A stretch of 32,077 nt of DNA, from the NCBI GenBank assembly GCA_021781625.1, contig JAJXWL010000004.1, positions 1 to 32,077 on the forward strand. The letters run 5' to 3'. The stretch is from a bacterium (GTDB lineage Bacteria > Spirochaetota > Spirochaetia > JABEVK01). The translations under genes were made by a program, and so were the position numbers. The notes below the pieces were generated by a model. That model made no database searches, was not told the origin of the DNA, and saw only the letters and a program-made list of their open reading frames with translations. Below are positions 1-8,058 of this stretch, in pieces. The first letter of the stretch is position 1, and each line of letters opens with the position of its first letter.

Positions 1-735
1 ATCACGAAGAAGTTGAACTTCCCGAGCAATGCGCGCTACCGATTTTGAGAGCCGCCGTGCCATAAACAGGACCCCTCCCAGCAAAGCGAGAAAGACAAAA
101 ATAACGACAACTAAGGCTGTTGAAGAGACGTTTTTCTCAACTTTATCAACCAACCCATGAATAGTTTCATTTTGTGCTTCTAGAGTTTGGGAAGCACTGT
201 CGATCCAAACATCATCGTTTTGCAGGGCTTTTCTGAGGGTTTCCACTTCTGCTTTTAAGGGGGTATAGATCGCGGAGTGGAGGACCAGCGGACTCACTAA
301 AAGGTCATAAACAACCAGTTCCCGATCCGAGATTCCGGCTTTACTTGCTTCTTGCGTGACAGCTTGAGCGGCATCCAAGACCTTTTGATAGCTGTCTTGA
401 GCGTTTTGCGCCAGGGTATCAATAATGCTCATGGCCTGAGAGATTTCTCGGGCTGCGGCTCTTAAGTTTGCCAATTGACTGATGCGAGCGAGGGCTTTCT
501 CCGTTTGCTCGTGGGCGCTTTGTAAAGACTGAAGTGATTCAGCCATGCTAACCATGGGAAGTCGGTTCAACATGGCTCGTTCTAGCAAAAACTTCGAGGA
601 AGCCTCTTGAAGAATCGTTTGATCGGACCTCAGTTCACGGGCTGGGGCCAATAGGGCAAAATACAAGGTAATGGCGGCACCGAATAAGACGACGGCACCT
701 AGAATCAGGAAACTCAACTTGGCTTGAAGTTTCAT
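1..735 (-). CDS. Membrane sensor / methyl-accepting chemotaxis-like protein, N-terminal part (truncated by window edge)
   Basis: The reading frame is open from the ATG at 735 to the window edge (245 codons) with no stop, so only the N-terminus is present. Residues about 7-27 form a membrane anchor. A helical, Ala/Gln/Leu-rich region follows (about 30-205), typical of a four-helix-bundle periplasmic sensor domain. A second membrane segment lies at about 208-228, followed by MARRLSKSVARI, which looks like the start of a HAMP linker. This layout fits a chemoreceptor; a HAMP histidine kinase or cyclase cannot be excluded because the signalling domain lies outside the window. A GGGAG Shine-Dalgarno sequence sits about 10 bases before the ATG. 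It is transcribed divergently from the flavodiiron-like gene at 838. Confidence 0.7.
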   Translation of the reverse strand, partial: MKLQAKLSFLILGAVVLFGAAITLYFALLAPARELRSDQTILQEASSKFLLERAMLNRLPMVSMAESLQSLQSAHEQTEKALARISQLANLRAAAREISQAMSIIDTLAQNAQDSYQKVLDAAQAVTQEASKAGISDRELVVYDLLVSPLVLHSAIYTPLKAEVETLRKALQNDDVWIDSASQTLEAQNETIHGLVDKVEKNVSSTALVVVIFVFLALLGGVLFMARRLSKSVARIAREVQLLRD

Positions 736-757
736 GTGTTCGGTACTCCCTGTGTTC

Positions 758-786
758 ATTCTAGTACACGTCGTGAGTTTCGTGGA
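758..786 (-). promoter_or_regulatory. Candidate promoter of the membrane sensor gene
   Basis: On the minus strand a good -10 box TAGAAT (758-763) lies 17 bases from a weak -35, TCCACG (781-786). The predicted start leaves a leader of about 15 bases that contains the GGGAG ribosome site, so this gene has a normal leader. The -35 match is poor, so confidence is low. Confidence 0.33.
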
Positions 787-801
787 AAAAAACTTATTTT
801 C

Positions 802-831
802 TTGATTAAGCCCTGTTTTCTTGAGTAAGAT
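802..831 (+). promoter_or_regulatory. Candidate leaderless promoter for the gene at 838
   Basis: TTGATT (802-807), an 18-base spacer and TAAGAT (826-831) are followed by exactly six bases and then the ATG at 838. Transcription would begin at or within a base of the start codon. There is no Shine-Dalgarno sequence before this ATG, which agrees with a leaderless mRNA. Confidence 0.5.
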
Positions 832-837
832 CGTCGT

Positions 838-1878
838 ATGACGAGTGAGAATCCATGTTGGCCGGGTATCTTCCGGTTAACCGCCGAACTGGCCGCCGGG
901 GAACTGGAGCGCTGGGAGAATTGTCCTGTCCCACAGGGTGTGTGCCGAAATGCCTGGTACCTGGAGGGCGGTATCCTGATCGACCCCTGGGATGACCCGG
1001 AATGGGGTGTTTCCGTGCTGGAAGAAGAAAACCCCGGTCCCGTCAAAGTTGTGTTGTTGCTCTCGAACCCGCAATCGCAAGAGGTTTTAACTTGGTTAAA
1101 GTCTCAAAACCCGGACTTGCTCGTCGTGGATTACGTAAGTGGCCGAGCTCCGCTCTCGTGGGGAACCTGGCAATTTGAATTTTGGGATGACCCTCAGCGC
1201 CCAGGTTCCGGGATGGTTCTGGAAAAGACCTCGGGAGTTTTATTTTCAGGGGAAATGTTTTCTTGCCCCGGAGAAACCGAGGGGCTAAGAGACTCGGTTT
1301 CCTTAACTCCCTCCGAAAAAGATTTCTTTCAACAGCAGGCGTTGCTTTGGTATGCCAGCCGGGGTCCTTTTCCGTTATCCAAGCGAGTCCTTGCCCTTCC
1401 CGAACTGAAAGCTTTTGCTCCTCGCTTAGGTCTGGCTTGGGGTCGCGAGCAAAACATCTCAGAATGGTATGAAGACTTTGCTGACTGGAGTCTTCGAGGT
1501 CCTTCTGCCGTTACCCTCTTGGGTGCCCCCGAGGCGGGTTTGGCTGAACCCTGGTATTCCGCCTTAACGGCAGGGTTGAGTTCAGCAGGCTTGGCAGTCC
1601 AGCTATTGGATACAGCAGTGGACCCCTTGGAAACCGTCGCCGCAGCTTTGTTGTCGTCTTGCGCTGTTGTTGTGATTGCTCTTGACCACGAAGACGAACT
1701 TTGGAGAGCTTGTCAGCGCCTCGGATTAAAACGTTCGATTTTTACGTTGGTTCCTTTGTCAGAAAAATGGTCACAGCTAGGCGTCGTGTCCAGGGGACCT
1801 GATCTGGCCGAATGGTTATCGGAGTCCCAAAAAGCTTCAGAAACGGGCCGACTATGGGGCCTCAGTCTCTTGCCCTAA
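838..1878 (+). CDS. Flavodiiron-protein (FprA)-like protein lacking the di-iron ligands
   Basis: The 346-residue protein follows the flavodiiron order: a metallo-beta-lactamase-like N-terminal domain (about 10-215) then a flavodoxin-like domain (about 222-346). Landmarks are GIFRL at 10, NAWYLEGGILIDPW at 38-51 (compare NAYLI...ALVDT), LFSGEMF at 135-141, APRLGLAW at 194-201 and EDFADWS before the second domain. By my alignment to known FprA proteins the iron ligands are all changed: the HxExDH motif becomes N77, Q79, Q81, E82; the next His becomes Q120; the Asp becomes E139; the last His (APSHG) becomes L197. The FMN-binding loops of the second domain are also not recognisable. Classical oxygen or NO reductase activity is therefore unlikely; a structural, regulatory or decaying role is possible. 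It overlaps the opposing methyltransferase gene by 17 bases at the 3' end. Confidence 0.65.
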   Translation: MTSENPCWPGIFRLTAELAAGELERWENCPVPQGVCRNAWYLEGGILIDPWDDPEWGVSVLEEENPGPVKVVLLLSNPQSQEVLTWLKSQNPDLLVVDYVSGRAPLSWGTWQFEFWDDPQRPGSGMVLEKTSGVLFSGEMFSCPGETEGLRDSVSLTPSEKDFFQQQALLWYASRGPFPLSKRVLALPELKAFAPRLGLAWGREQNISEWYEDFADWSLRGPSAVTLLGAPEAGLAEPWYSALTAGLSSAGLAVQLLDTAVDPLETVAAALLSSCAVVVIALDHEDELWRACQRLGLKRSIFTLVPLSEKWSQLGVVSRGPDLAEWLSESQKASETGRLWGLSLLP

Positions 1879-3310
1879 TTCTGCCTGACTTGGGCCCACT
1901 AGAACGGTCCCTCGGAATACTCTGTTCACGAACCACAAAAAAATGTCGCATTTTTCCCGGCTGAGCCCAGCTGGGAGTTCCCGCCCCTTCCCAAGCCGTC
2001 AACGTTTCTTCGACGGGAAGTTTGGCCAAAGAGCGAAAGACCCTTTGGGCTTCGCGGCGCGATGAAAACGCACAGTAGCCTTGTAGGGCTTGCTGGGGAA
2101 CCCAGACTTGGGGACCCAATAAAACGGGGGTAAAGCGTTTGTGGCCATAGGCTGGCCAGACAATCTTCCAGGGTTGGAAGGTGTAGGGTCCCACACCCCA
2201 AAGCGCGTACCAATCCCCTTTGTTAATCCGTTTGCGAATCAGTGTTCCTCGACGTTGTCGTAAACGCTCTTGCTGGGAACACAAGTAAGCCCAAGCCCTT
2301 GGGAAGTTTGTCGAAAGCTCCTGGGGACCCAATAGCCGTCCCTTGCGGTCATAGGGCAAAAGAACCCAACGCTGGATTTGCCCTTCTCGATGAGGTTGCC
2401 AATTGGCCGCGACAGGCACGGGGTGCAATAAAGTCTCCTCGATATGTTCGGGCTTGGTCTCAAAGAAAAACACGTCATTGCAACCTTGGGTGTTGATGCC
2501 TTGGCGCGGCAAGCTTAAGGGTGGTACCGGAATGGCCAGAACTGGGTCAAAAAGCTTTTCTGGGTTTTCGTAGCTCTTGGTGATCGGCTCGATACAAGCT
2601 TTGTCCGGGGTGGGTTCTGAGGGCGAGGATTGCCCCCAAACTCCTAAACCCGCCGAGGTCCCCACCGTAGGGAAGGCTTGGGGGAGTTTTTCCCAAAGCG
2701 TCGCCGAATAATGTTGACGAAAGGGCCGGTGAGCCGCAGAGACGGCGAGGCTCCGGGGCAAAACAAAGACCGTGGGGCCTTGTTGCGTCCAACAATTCGT
2801 CAAAAAGTAAGCCGTCACCAGGGCTGCCAAGTCCACCTGGGCAGCACCAGCAAGAGCCGCACGGGCATCAGGAATCAGATCGAGTTGGCGGTACAGGGGT
2901 TTCCAAAGCTCTTTTTCGTGATCAGGGAGCGCCGAAAACCCGACCCACGGCGGGTTCCCCAACCCAATATCCACCCTGGGTAGGTTGGAGGCACTCAGAA
3001 AATCTTGATGAACAAAGTTGGTGGCAAGAAAGGGCCAACCCTGTTGGGCAAAGCGGTTTTTCAGCAGTTGAAACACGGCTTTGTCACGCTCGACACCGTA
3101 AAGCCGTTCAAAATCGCGAGCCACGGGTGTCCAACCCGACAAAACCGCTTCATTCACCAAGGCTTGAAACCATACCCCATCCCCGCAGGTAGGGTCCATC
3201 AGAGTGGCCCCGGCCTTCCACCGTTCTGCCAAGCCAAATCGGCGAACGAGGTTTTGGGCGAGGGAGAGCGGGGTAAAAACGATTCCTAAACGAAGGTCAG
3301 CGTGATTCAT
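1862..3310 (-). CDS. N6-adenine DNA methyltransferase (orphan)
   Basis: This 482-residue protein has the ordered motifs of a gamma-type N6-adenine methyltransferase. GIVFTP is at 9-14, the SAM-binding motif I is DPTCGDG at 39-45, an acidic motif II is in YGVERD (E74), HQDF is at 101-104, and the catalytic motif IV is NPPW at 119-122. The C-terminal half is probably the target-recognition region and I do not recognise a nuclease in it. No restriction gene lies next to it, so it looks like a solitary methyltransferase. I chose ATG 3310: an upstream in-frame TTG at 3352 exists but forms the first bases of a near-perfect -35 box. Its 3' end overlaps the convergent gene ending at 1878. Confidence 0.8.
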   Translation of the reverse strand: MNHADLRLGIVFTPLSLAQNLVRRFGLAERWKAGATLMDPTCGDGVWFQALVNEAVLSGWTPVARDFERLYGVERDKAVFQLLKNRFAQQGWPFLATNFVHQDFLSASNLPRVDIGLGNPPWVGFSALPDHEKELWKPLYRQLDLIPDARAALAGAAQVDLAALVTAYFLTNCWTQQGPTVFVLPRSLAVSAAHRPFRQHYSATLWEKLPQAFPTVGTSAGLGVWGQSSPSEPTPDKACIEPITKSYENPEKLFDPVLAIPVPPLSLPRQGINTQGCNDVFFFETKPEHIEETLLHPVPVAANWQPHREGQIQRWVLLPYDRKGRLLGPQELSTNFPRAWAYLCSQQERLRQRRGTLIRKRINKGDWYALWGVGPYTFQPWKIVWPAYGHKRFTPVLLGPQVWVPQQALQGYCAFSSRREAQRVFRSLAKLPVEETLTAWEGAGTPSWAQPGKMRHFFVVREQSIPRDRSSGPKSGRIRARD

Positions 3311-3324
3311 GAGTGTTCCGGAGC

Positions 3325-3352
3325 ATAATAGGCTTCTCGGAGGTCTTGTCAA
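3325..3352 (-). promoter_or_regulatory. Strong sigma70-like promoter of the DNA methyltransferase gene
   Basis: On the minus strand TTGACA (3347-3352) and TATTAT (3325-3330) are separated by 16 bases. The predicted transcription start is about seven bases before the ATG at 3310, giving a nearly leaderless mRNA without a ribosome site. The -35 sequence shares its bases with the -35 of the opposite murC promoter. Confidence 0.6.
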
Positions 3353-3374
3353 TTCACCATGGGCTCTTTATGGT
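3346..3374 (+). promoter_or_regulatory. Candidate leaderless promoter of the murC operon
   Basis: TTGTCA (3346-3351), a 17-base spacer and TATGGT (3369-3374) are followed by six bases and the ATG at 3381. No Shine-Dalgarno sequence precedes that ATG. The 7-base stretch 3346-3352 reads TTGTCAA on this strand and TTGACAA on the other, so it can act as a -35 element in both directions. Confidence 0.5.
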
Positions 3375-3380
3375 ATTGAG

Positions 3381-4844
3381 ATGGATTCAGACGAGCTTTT
3401 GCGCCGCGCTCGGCGGGTGTATATGGTAGGCATCAAGGGAACAGGAATGGCTGCTCTTGCCGAACTCTTAGTCGACCAAGGGGTTGAATTGAGCGGCAGT
3501 GATGTCGCCGACAAGTTTTTTACAGACGAGATTTTGGCAGCCTTAGGGGTGCCTTATTTTGAAGGCTTTGCGTCTGAAAATGTTCCCCCTCAAGCCGATT
3601 TGGTCATTTATTCTGCGGCCTATAACCCTGAAACACACCCTGAACTGGTGCGGGCCCGCGAGCTGGGACTTCCGGTTCTGACCTATACCCAAGCCTTAGG
3701 AGCGTTTTCACTTCGTTTTGCTCCTGCGGGTGCCGCAGGGATTGCGGGGGTGCACGGCAAGACGACTACCACGGCGATGACGGGTGTGGTGGTACGCGCC
3801 TTAGGACTGGACGCCTCGGTACTTGCCGGCTCGTTAGTCCCTGACTTTGGAGAACGGGCCACCCTCCGCCTGGGAAAACGCTGGTTTGTGGCCGAAACCT
3901 GCGAATATCGCCGAAACTTTCTGGATTTTCACCCGGCGAAGATTTTATGCACCAGCATAGAATTGGACCATACGGATTACTTTCGCGACGAAGCCGATAT
4001 CGAAGCCGCTTTTTGGGAGTACACCCAACGCTTACCCCTTGGCGGCACGCTCATTACCTGTGCCGACGAGCCGGGAGCGGTGAAGCTGGGGGAACGGACC
4101 AAAACCGCTCGAAGCGATGTGCTTTGGCGGACCTACGGTCTAACGGCCGAGGGCAGTCCCTTTCAAGTCAAAGCTGTGGATTTTCAACCAGGATTGGTTC
4201 AGTTTTCCTTGGCTGGTTGGACCACCCCCCTCAAACTGACACTTCCGGGCCGGCATAATATTGTCAACGCCGCCGGGGCTTGCGCTTTAGCGTTTTCTTT
4301 GTTTTATGACGACCGAGGCCGTTGGCCGAATGAAGCGGAAGTGGCCCGCGTCGCCCAAGCCTTGGAAAGTTTCAGAGGGTCCCGACGCCGCTCTCAACGG
4401 ATTGGCGAGGTCGGTGGAGTTTTGGTCATGGACGATTATGGGCATCACCCCACAGCCATTAAAACGACCTTGGAAGGCTTACGGGAATTTTATCCAGACC
4501 GCCGCTTAGTCGTCGATTTTATGAGCCATACCTATAGCCGGACCAAAACCCTCTTGGACGAATTTGCCAAGTCTTTAGAAGCCGCAGATGAAGTGATTTT
4601 GCACAAGATTTACGCTTCGGCACGAGAAACCTGGGACGGTGTCACCACCGGCCGTCTGCTCTACGACCGAACGCGTGCCTTGCGGGGGGCGGTTCGGTAC
4701 TTTGAAGAACCCCTCGACGCCTTGCCGTACTACCTGGAGTCCCTTCACGAAGGGGATTTGTTGGTGACTATGGGCGCGGGGGACAATTGGAAAGTCGGCA
4801 AAGCTTACTTAGAACGCCGTACAACGGGAGGGGTAACCCTATGA
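3381..4844 (+). CDS. murC: UDP-N-acetylmuramate--L-alanine ligase
   Basis: MurC adds L-alanine to UDP-N-acetylmuramate using ATP, the first peptide step of cytosolic peptidoglycan precursor synthesis. The 487-residue protein has the Mur-ligase order: an N-terminal Rossmann domain with VYMVGIKGTGM, the ATP-binding loop GVHGKTTTT, the central-domain ETCEYRRNF and LDHTDYF motifs, then the C-terminal DDYGHHPTA and SHTYSRTKTLL motifs and VTMGAGD near the end. The recycling ligase Mpl is a close relative, but the SHTYSRT motif corresponds to PHxxxRT of MurC. I prefer ATG 3381 because the conserved RRARRVYMVG begins just after it; an earlier ATG at 3309 would add 24 unconserved residues and cover the promoter. 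Its stop overlaps the yicC start (ATGA), so it leads a four-gene operon. Confidence 0.88.
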   Translation: MDSDELLRRARRVYMVGIKGTGMAALAELLVDQGVELSGSDVADKFFTDEILAALGVPYFEGFASENVPPQADLVIYSAAYNPETHPELVRARELGLPVLTYTQALGAFSLRFAPAGAAGIAGVHGKTTTTAMTGVVVRALGLDASVLAGSLVPDFGERATLRLGKRWFVAETCEYRRNFLDFHPAKILCTSIELDHTDYFRDEADIEAAFWEYTQRLPLGGTLITCADEPGAVKLGERTKTARSDVLWRTYGLTAEGSPFQVKAVDFQPGLVQFSLAGWTTPLKLTLPGRHNIVNAAGACALAFSLFYDDRGRWPNEAEVARVAQALESFRGSRRRSQRIGEVGGVLVMDDYGHHPTAIKTTLEGLREFYPDRRLVVDFMSHTYSRTKTLLDEFAKSLEAADEVILHKIYASARETWDGVTTGRLLYDRTRALRGAVRYFEEPLDALPYYLESLHEGDLLVTMGAGDNWKVGKAYLERRTTGGVTL

Positions 4845-5704
4845 TCAGCATGACGGGCTTTGCCTTTACCGAAATTCAAGCCGATAAATATGTCTTAGCC
4901 GTGGAATTAAAAAGCTATAACAACAGGTACTTAGACTTGTTTGTGACCTTGCCGCCCCTCCTGGCCCGATGGGAAGGTCAGCTCCGCGATCAGTTGGCGG
5001 CTCAGGCTGTTCGCGGCCGGGTGGAACTCAACGTCCGCTTTAAAGAAAAGTCAGGTACCGCTCCGCTACGGGTAGACGTGGATGCGGCCCAGGCTTGGAA
5101 AAAAGCCCTTCAAGCGATCCAAAAGGCCGTCCAGCTTCCTGGTCGGCTTACTTGGGCCGATATAGCCGACCGTCCCGGCGTGCTTTCGGCAGAAGACTCG
5201 GTGCGCCCCGAAGAGGTATGGTCGGTTTTGGAGGCCTCTTTGAAAGAGCTTTGGTCAGCCTTTGCCGCCACGCGACGAGCCGAAGGGGAACGACTAGAAG
5301 CCGATATTCGAGGGCAGTTGGCGATTTTGCGGGACGGACAGGCCGCCATCGCGGCTCGGAGTGCCGAAATGGAAGAGGTCTTTCGCGACTCTCTCAAACG
5401 AAAATTCGCCGAATTGGCAGCCGAGGTCGATGAGAACCGGGTCGCCGCAGAAACTGCGGTGCTCTTGTTGCGTTCGGGCGTGCACGAGGAGTTGGTCCGG
5501 CTCAAGTCGCACCTGGAGGCTTGTGAGCTTTTATTTCAAGAGCAAGGCGCTTTGGGGAAACGGCTGGATTTTCTGTGCCAAGAAATGGGGCGGGAAATCA
5601 ACACCATCGGCTCTAAGACGACCTTTCCCGAGGTTCAACAGAGGGTAGTTGCCTTAAAAGATGCCCTTGAAAATATCCGTGAGCAGGCAAGAAATGTCGA
5701 ATAA
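4841..5704 (+). CDS. yicC: YicC-family endoribonuclease
   Basis: The 287-residue product begins MISMTGFA and has the family N-terminal domain (ELKSYNNRYLD, RGRVELNVRF). It ends with the DUF1732 domain, including CQEMGREINTIGSK and a terminal EQARNVE. YicC proteins are reported to be cytosolic endoribonucleases that act on RNA, including small RNAs, and the usual length is near 290 residues. The start at 4841 has a GGGAGG-type ribosome site and overlaps the murC stop by four bases, arguing for translational coupling. Its end overlaps the next gene by 11 bases. I cannot infer the RNA targets. Confidence 0.88.
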   Translation: MISMTGFAFTEIQADKYVLAVELKSYNNRYLDLFVTLPPLLARWEGQLRDQLAAQAVRGRVELNVRFKEKSGTAPLRVDVDAAQAWKKALQAIQKAVQLPGRLTWADIADRPGVLSAEDSVRPEEVWSVLEASLKELWSAFAATRRAEGERLEADIRGQLAILRDGQAAIAARSAEMEEVFRDSLKRKFAELAAEVDENRVAAETAVLLLRSGVHEELVRLKSHLEACELLFQEQGALGKRLDFLCQEMGREINTIGSKTTFPEVQQRVVALKDALENIREQARNVE

Positions 5705-6227
5705 ACTCGTCCGAATTGCCGTTTCTGGCAAAAGCGGCTGTGGCAATACCACAGTAAGTACTCTTCTGGCTGAACGTTTAGGGGCCCAAGTGGTCAATTA
5801 CACCTTTCGTTCCTTGGCCCAAGAGCTGGGCCTACCCTTGGCCCAAATTGCTAAAGAAGCCGAGCACGACCCAAAGTGGGACTACTTGGTCGACGAACGT
5901 CAGCTCGAACGGGCCAACAGTGCCCCCAGTATTTTGGCCTCTCGGTTGGCCATTTGGCTGTGGAAAGAAGCCCGCCTGAGGGTTTGGCTTGAAGCTCCGT
6001 TAGAGGTTCGGGCGGCACGAATCCATCAGCGTGAAGGGAGTGAGCTGGATGCTGGTATTCTAGAAACTACAAGAGAACGGGATCAACGCGACCACGACCG
6101 GTACCTGAAGCTCTATGGCATTGACAACGACGCCGTGCCTCCGGTTGACCTCAAGATTGAGGTTTCGCACCGGACTCCCGAGGAAATTGTGCGCCTCATC
6201 GTAGAAGCTTGGGAGGCTCTGCCGTGA
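5694..6227 (+). CDS. Cytidylate-kinase-like P-loop kinase
   Basis: The 177-residue protein begins with a nucleotide-binding loop, SGKSGCGNTT (11-20), then has INYTF-like VNYTFR, an LASRLAIW segment and arginine-rich VRAARIHQREG resembling the lid region. This matches the small cytidylate-kinase-like family. Such enzymes phosphorylate CMP or dCMP for nucleotide synthesis. The usual Walker A lysine position holds Asn18; archaeal-type relatives also carry other residues here, so this may be family-normal. The ATG at 5694 lies inside the end of yicC, with an 11-base overlap, and its ribosome site is weak, so translation is probably coupled. Being in an operon with murC and yicC suggests growth-linked expression. 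The substrate is inferred from family only. Confidence 0.7.
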   Translation: MSNKLVRIAVSGKSGCGNTTVSTLLAERLGAQVVNYTFRSLAQELGLPLAQIAKEAEHDPKWDYLVDERQLERANSAPSILASRLAIWLWKEARLRVWLEAPLEVRAARIHQREGSELDAGILETTRERDQRDHDRYLKLYGIDNDAVPPVDLKIEVSHRTPEEIVRLIVEAWEALP

Positions 6228-6427
6228 AAAGCCTTTTTGATGACTTGCCGAAGTACTGCCCCAACTGCGGCAGTCCGCTATCGTTTGATATTCCTCAAAA
6301 AACGGCTTTTTTGAACGGGTATCCGTTATCATGCCCGCACTGCCGCCACAAGTTTCAATTTTTGGCTCGACATATCGCCGAAGACAAGTTAGAAGCCGAA
6401 CTTCACCCGATTTATACGGCTCCTTAG
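6224..6427 (+). CDS. Small zinc-ribbon protein
   Basis: This is a 67-residue protein with CPNC near the N-terminus and CPHC about 25 residues later. The four cysteines form a classic zinc-ribbon knuckle pair. I take the GTG at 6224 as start: it overlaps the preceding stop as GTGA and has a GGGAGG ribosome site 8 to 14 bases upstream. A TTG at 6209 would place the ribosome site inside the gene. It is last in the murC-yicC-kinase operon. Beyond probable zinc binding I cannot assign a function. Confidence 0.7.
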   Translation: MKSLFDDLPKYCPNCGSPLSFDIPQKTAFLNGYPLSCPHCRHKFQFLARHIAEDKLEAELHPIYTAP

Positions 6428-6454
6428 CATTCCCTCGAACGACAAACTTGAAAG

Positions 6455-7255
6455 CTAAAGCAGTTCCTTGAGCAAAATCAAGATTCCCATCACTAGGACA
6501 AACCAACCAAAGCCCTTTTTCAGTTTGGACCCCGAGATGATTTTGGTGAGGGCGGCACCGATAAAAATGCCGCCAACGGGTAAAAGGGTAAAGACCAAAA
6601 GAAACGGCCATTGGATATTCTGGCCATGAGCGCTCACATCGCCCAAAAAGCCCAAAAGCGAGTTGATCGCAATGACCAGGAGGGAAGTTCCGACCGCGAT
6701 TTTCATCGGGAGACGGGCTAACATCACTAGTGCAGGAATAATCAAAAAGCCACCGCCTGCTCCGACCATTCCCGTGAGCACACCCACCAGCAGACCTTCT
6801 CCGATAATCAGGGGAAGGTTGTACTTCGGTGTGAACGATTCAGGCTCCTCCTCCTGGCCCTGTCCTCCCCGAATCATCGAAATCGACGCTGCAAGCATCA
6901 GAACAGCAAACAGCACCATAATAAAAACATTTTTCGTCAGGCTGAAAGTCCCCCAGGTCAAAAGGACGTGGGGCAGAGCTGGAACCAACCAAAGCCGGGT
7001 AAAAAAGACGGCGAGAAAAGCCGGTAGTGCAAAAACGAGGGCTGTTTTAAAGCTCACTTGTTTGCGGTGCATGAAGCGAAACGACCCCACCAGGGCCGTG
7101 GTGCCGACGATGAACAACGAATACGCCGTCGCCAAAACCGGGGGGATCGCCATAAAATACACCAGAACGGGTACGGTCAAGATCGAGCCGCCGGCACCGA
7201 TGAGACCTAGACTTACGCCAATGAGTAAAGAAAAAATATAGCCGAGAACAATCAA
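6455..7255 (-). CDS. TSUP (TauE/SafE) family membrane permease
   Basis: The 266-residue protein is very hydrophobic, with about eight membrane segments in two halves. Each half carries the family motif: [16 protein letters not shown] near residue 17 and [16 protein letters not shown] in the second half. TSUP proteins carry sulfite, sulfonates or other small anions; the substrate here is unknown. The start is a TTG at 7255 with AGGAGG five bases upstream, overlapping the stop of the preceding Ehr small-subunit gene (TTGA). It is therefore the last gene of the Ehr operon and probably co-expressed with the complex, which hints that it moves a substrate or product relevant to that complex. Confidence 0.82.
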   Translation of the reverse strand: MIVLGYIFSLLIGVSLGLIGAGGSILTVPVLVYFMAIPPVLATAYSLFIVGTTALVGSFRFMHRKQVSFKTALVFALPAFLAVFFTRLWLVPALPHVLLTWGTFSLTKNVFIMVLFAVLMLAASISMIRGGQGQEEEPESFTPKYNLPLIIGEGLLVGVLTGMVGAGGGFLIIPALVMLARLPMKIAVGTSLLVIAINSLLGFLGDVSAHGQNIQWPFLLVFTLLPVGGIFIGAALTKIISGSKLKKGFGWFVLVMGILILLKELL

Positions 7256-8028
7256 TGCGGCCTCCTAATTTTGTTTAACGCCCGCAACAGGCCGTCAAGA
7301 ATCGTTAAAGGATGCGGCGGACAGCCGGGAATATATAAATCGACGGGAAGAATTTGCCCTGCGCCACCCCGGACACTGGAGTGGCCAGAAAAGGGCCCCC
7401 CCGCGATAGCACAGGATCCGACGGCAATGACCAATTTGGGGTCGGCCATGGCGGCGTAAGTTTTTTGAACGGCAAGTTCCATGTGTGTGGTCACTGGTCC
7501 CGTGAGCAAAAGCGCGTCGGCGTGCCTCGGTGATGCCACAATTTGAATGCCGAAACGCCCCCAATCCCAACCTATAGTCGATAAGACATTCACATCAGCT
7601 TCACAAGCGTTGCACCCCCCCGCACTCACTTCGCGAATTTTCAGACTGCGACCCAGAAGCCTGCGAATTTCGCGGGCAAAAGCTTCGGGAATCACGGCCC
7701 CTTTTTCATCGAGAGGGACGATTAAGTTGTCTCGTTGACGTGAAGCCATTCGGAACTCTGGGGTGAACTCTAAGATTTTTTCAGGACAAGCCGTCTGACA
7801 ATCGGTGCAGAAGAGGCAAGCCCCTAGATCTACGTTGAGTTTACCTTCGTCTTGACTGAGGGCTTGCACGGGACAGGCCTGCACACAAACCTGACACCCG
7901 GGGGGGCAGCGGGAGGTGTCGGCATACGGTCTACCACGGTAACGGTCAGAAAGGGGGGGCGGGGCTTTGTGGGGATACCCTATGGTTCGATGCCCTTGAG
8001 CCAAACGCGTCAAGAAAGAGCGTATCAT
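7252..8028 (-). CDS. Ehr/hydrogenase-4-like small subunit fused to a ferredoxin domain (HyfH-HyfI / NuoI-NuoB type)
   Basis: This 258-residue protein joins two subunits that are usually separate. Residues 35-90 form a two-cluster ferredoxin with Cys 41, 45, 48, 52 and Cys 71, 74, 77, 81. Residues 130-250 form a NuoB/HyfI-like small subunit with Cys 139, 142, 206 (VGSCA) and 236 (PGCPP). Together these could bind three [4Fe-4S] clusters, making an electron wire on the cytoplasmic arm. The first ferredoxin motif is C-x3-C-x2-C-x3-CP rather than the usual C-x2-C start. The start has a CAGGAG site six bases before the ATG. The cluster ligands are intact even though the partner large subunit has lost its nickel ligands, so electron transfer probably continues. 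Confidence 0.82.
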   Translation of the reverse strand: MIRSFLTRLAQGHRTIGYPHKAPPPLSDRYRGRPYADTSRCPPGCQVCVQACPVQALSQDEGKLNVDLGACLFCTDCQTACPEKILEFTPEFRMASRQRDNLIVPLDEKGAVIPEAFAREIRRLLGRSLKIREVSAGGCNACEADVNVLSTIGWDWGRFGIQIVASPRHADALLLTGPVTTHMELAVQKTYAAMADPKLVIAVGSCAIAGGPFSGHSSVRGGAGQILPVDLYIPGCPPHPLTILDGLLRALNKIRRPH

Positions 8029-8058
8029 GTCAAACTCCTGTCCTAAAATCTGTCCGCA

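Noticed and set aside
3311..3352. Longer methyltransferase from TTG 3352
   Set aside because: The TTG is part of the -35 box TTGACA and the conserved protein sequence begins at ATG 3310.
5110..5505. 131-codon minus-strand frame inside yicC
   Set aside because: It is a shadow frame; its Ser/Arg-rich translation mirrors yicC codons and there is no start signal.
6060..6611. 183-codon minus-strand frame across the kinase, zinc-ribbon and permease genes
   Set aside because: It covers three well-supported genes in other frames and shows no family motif.
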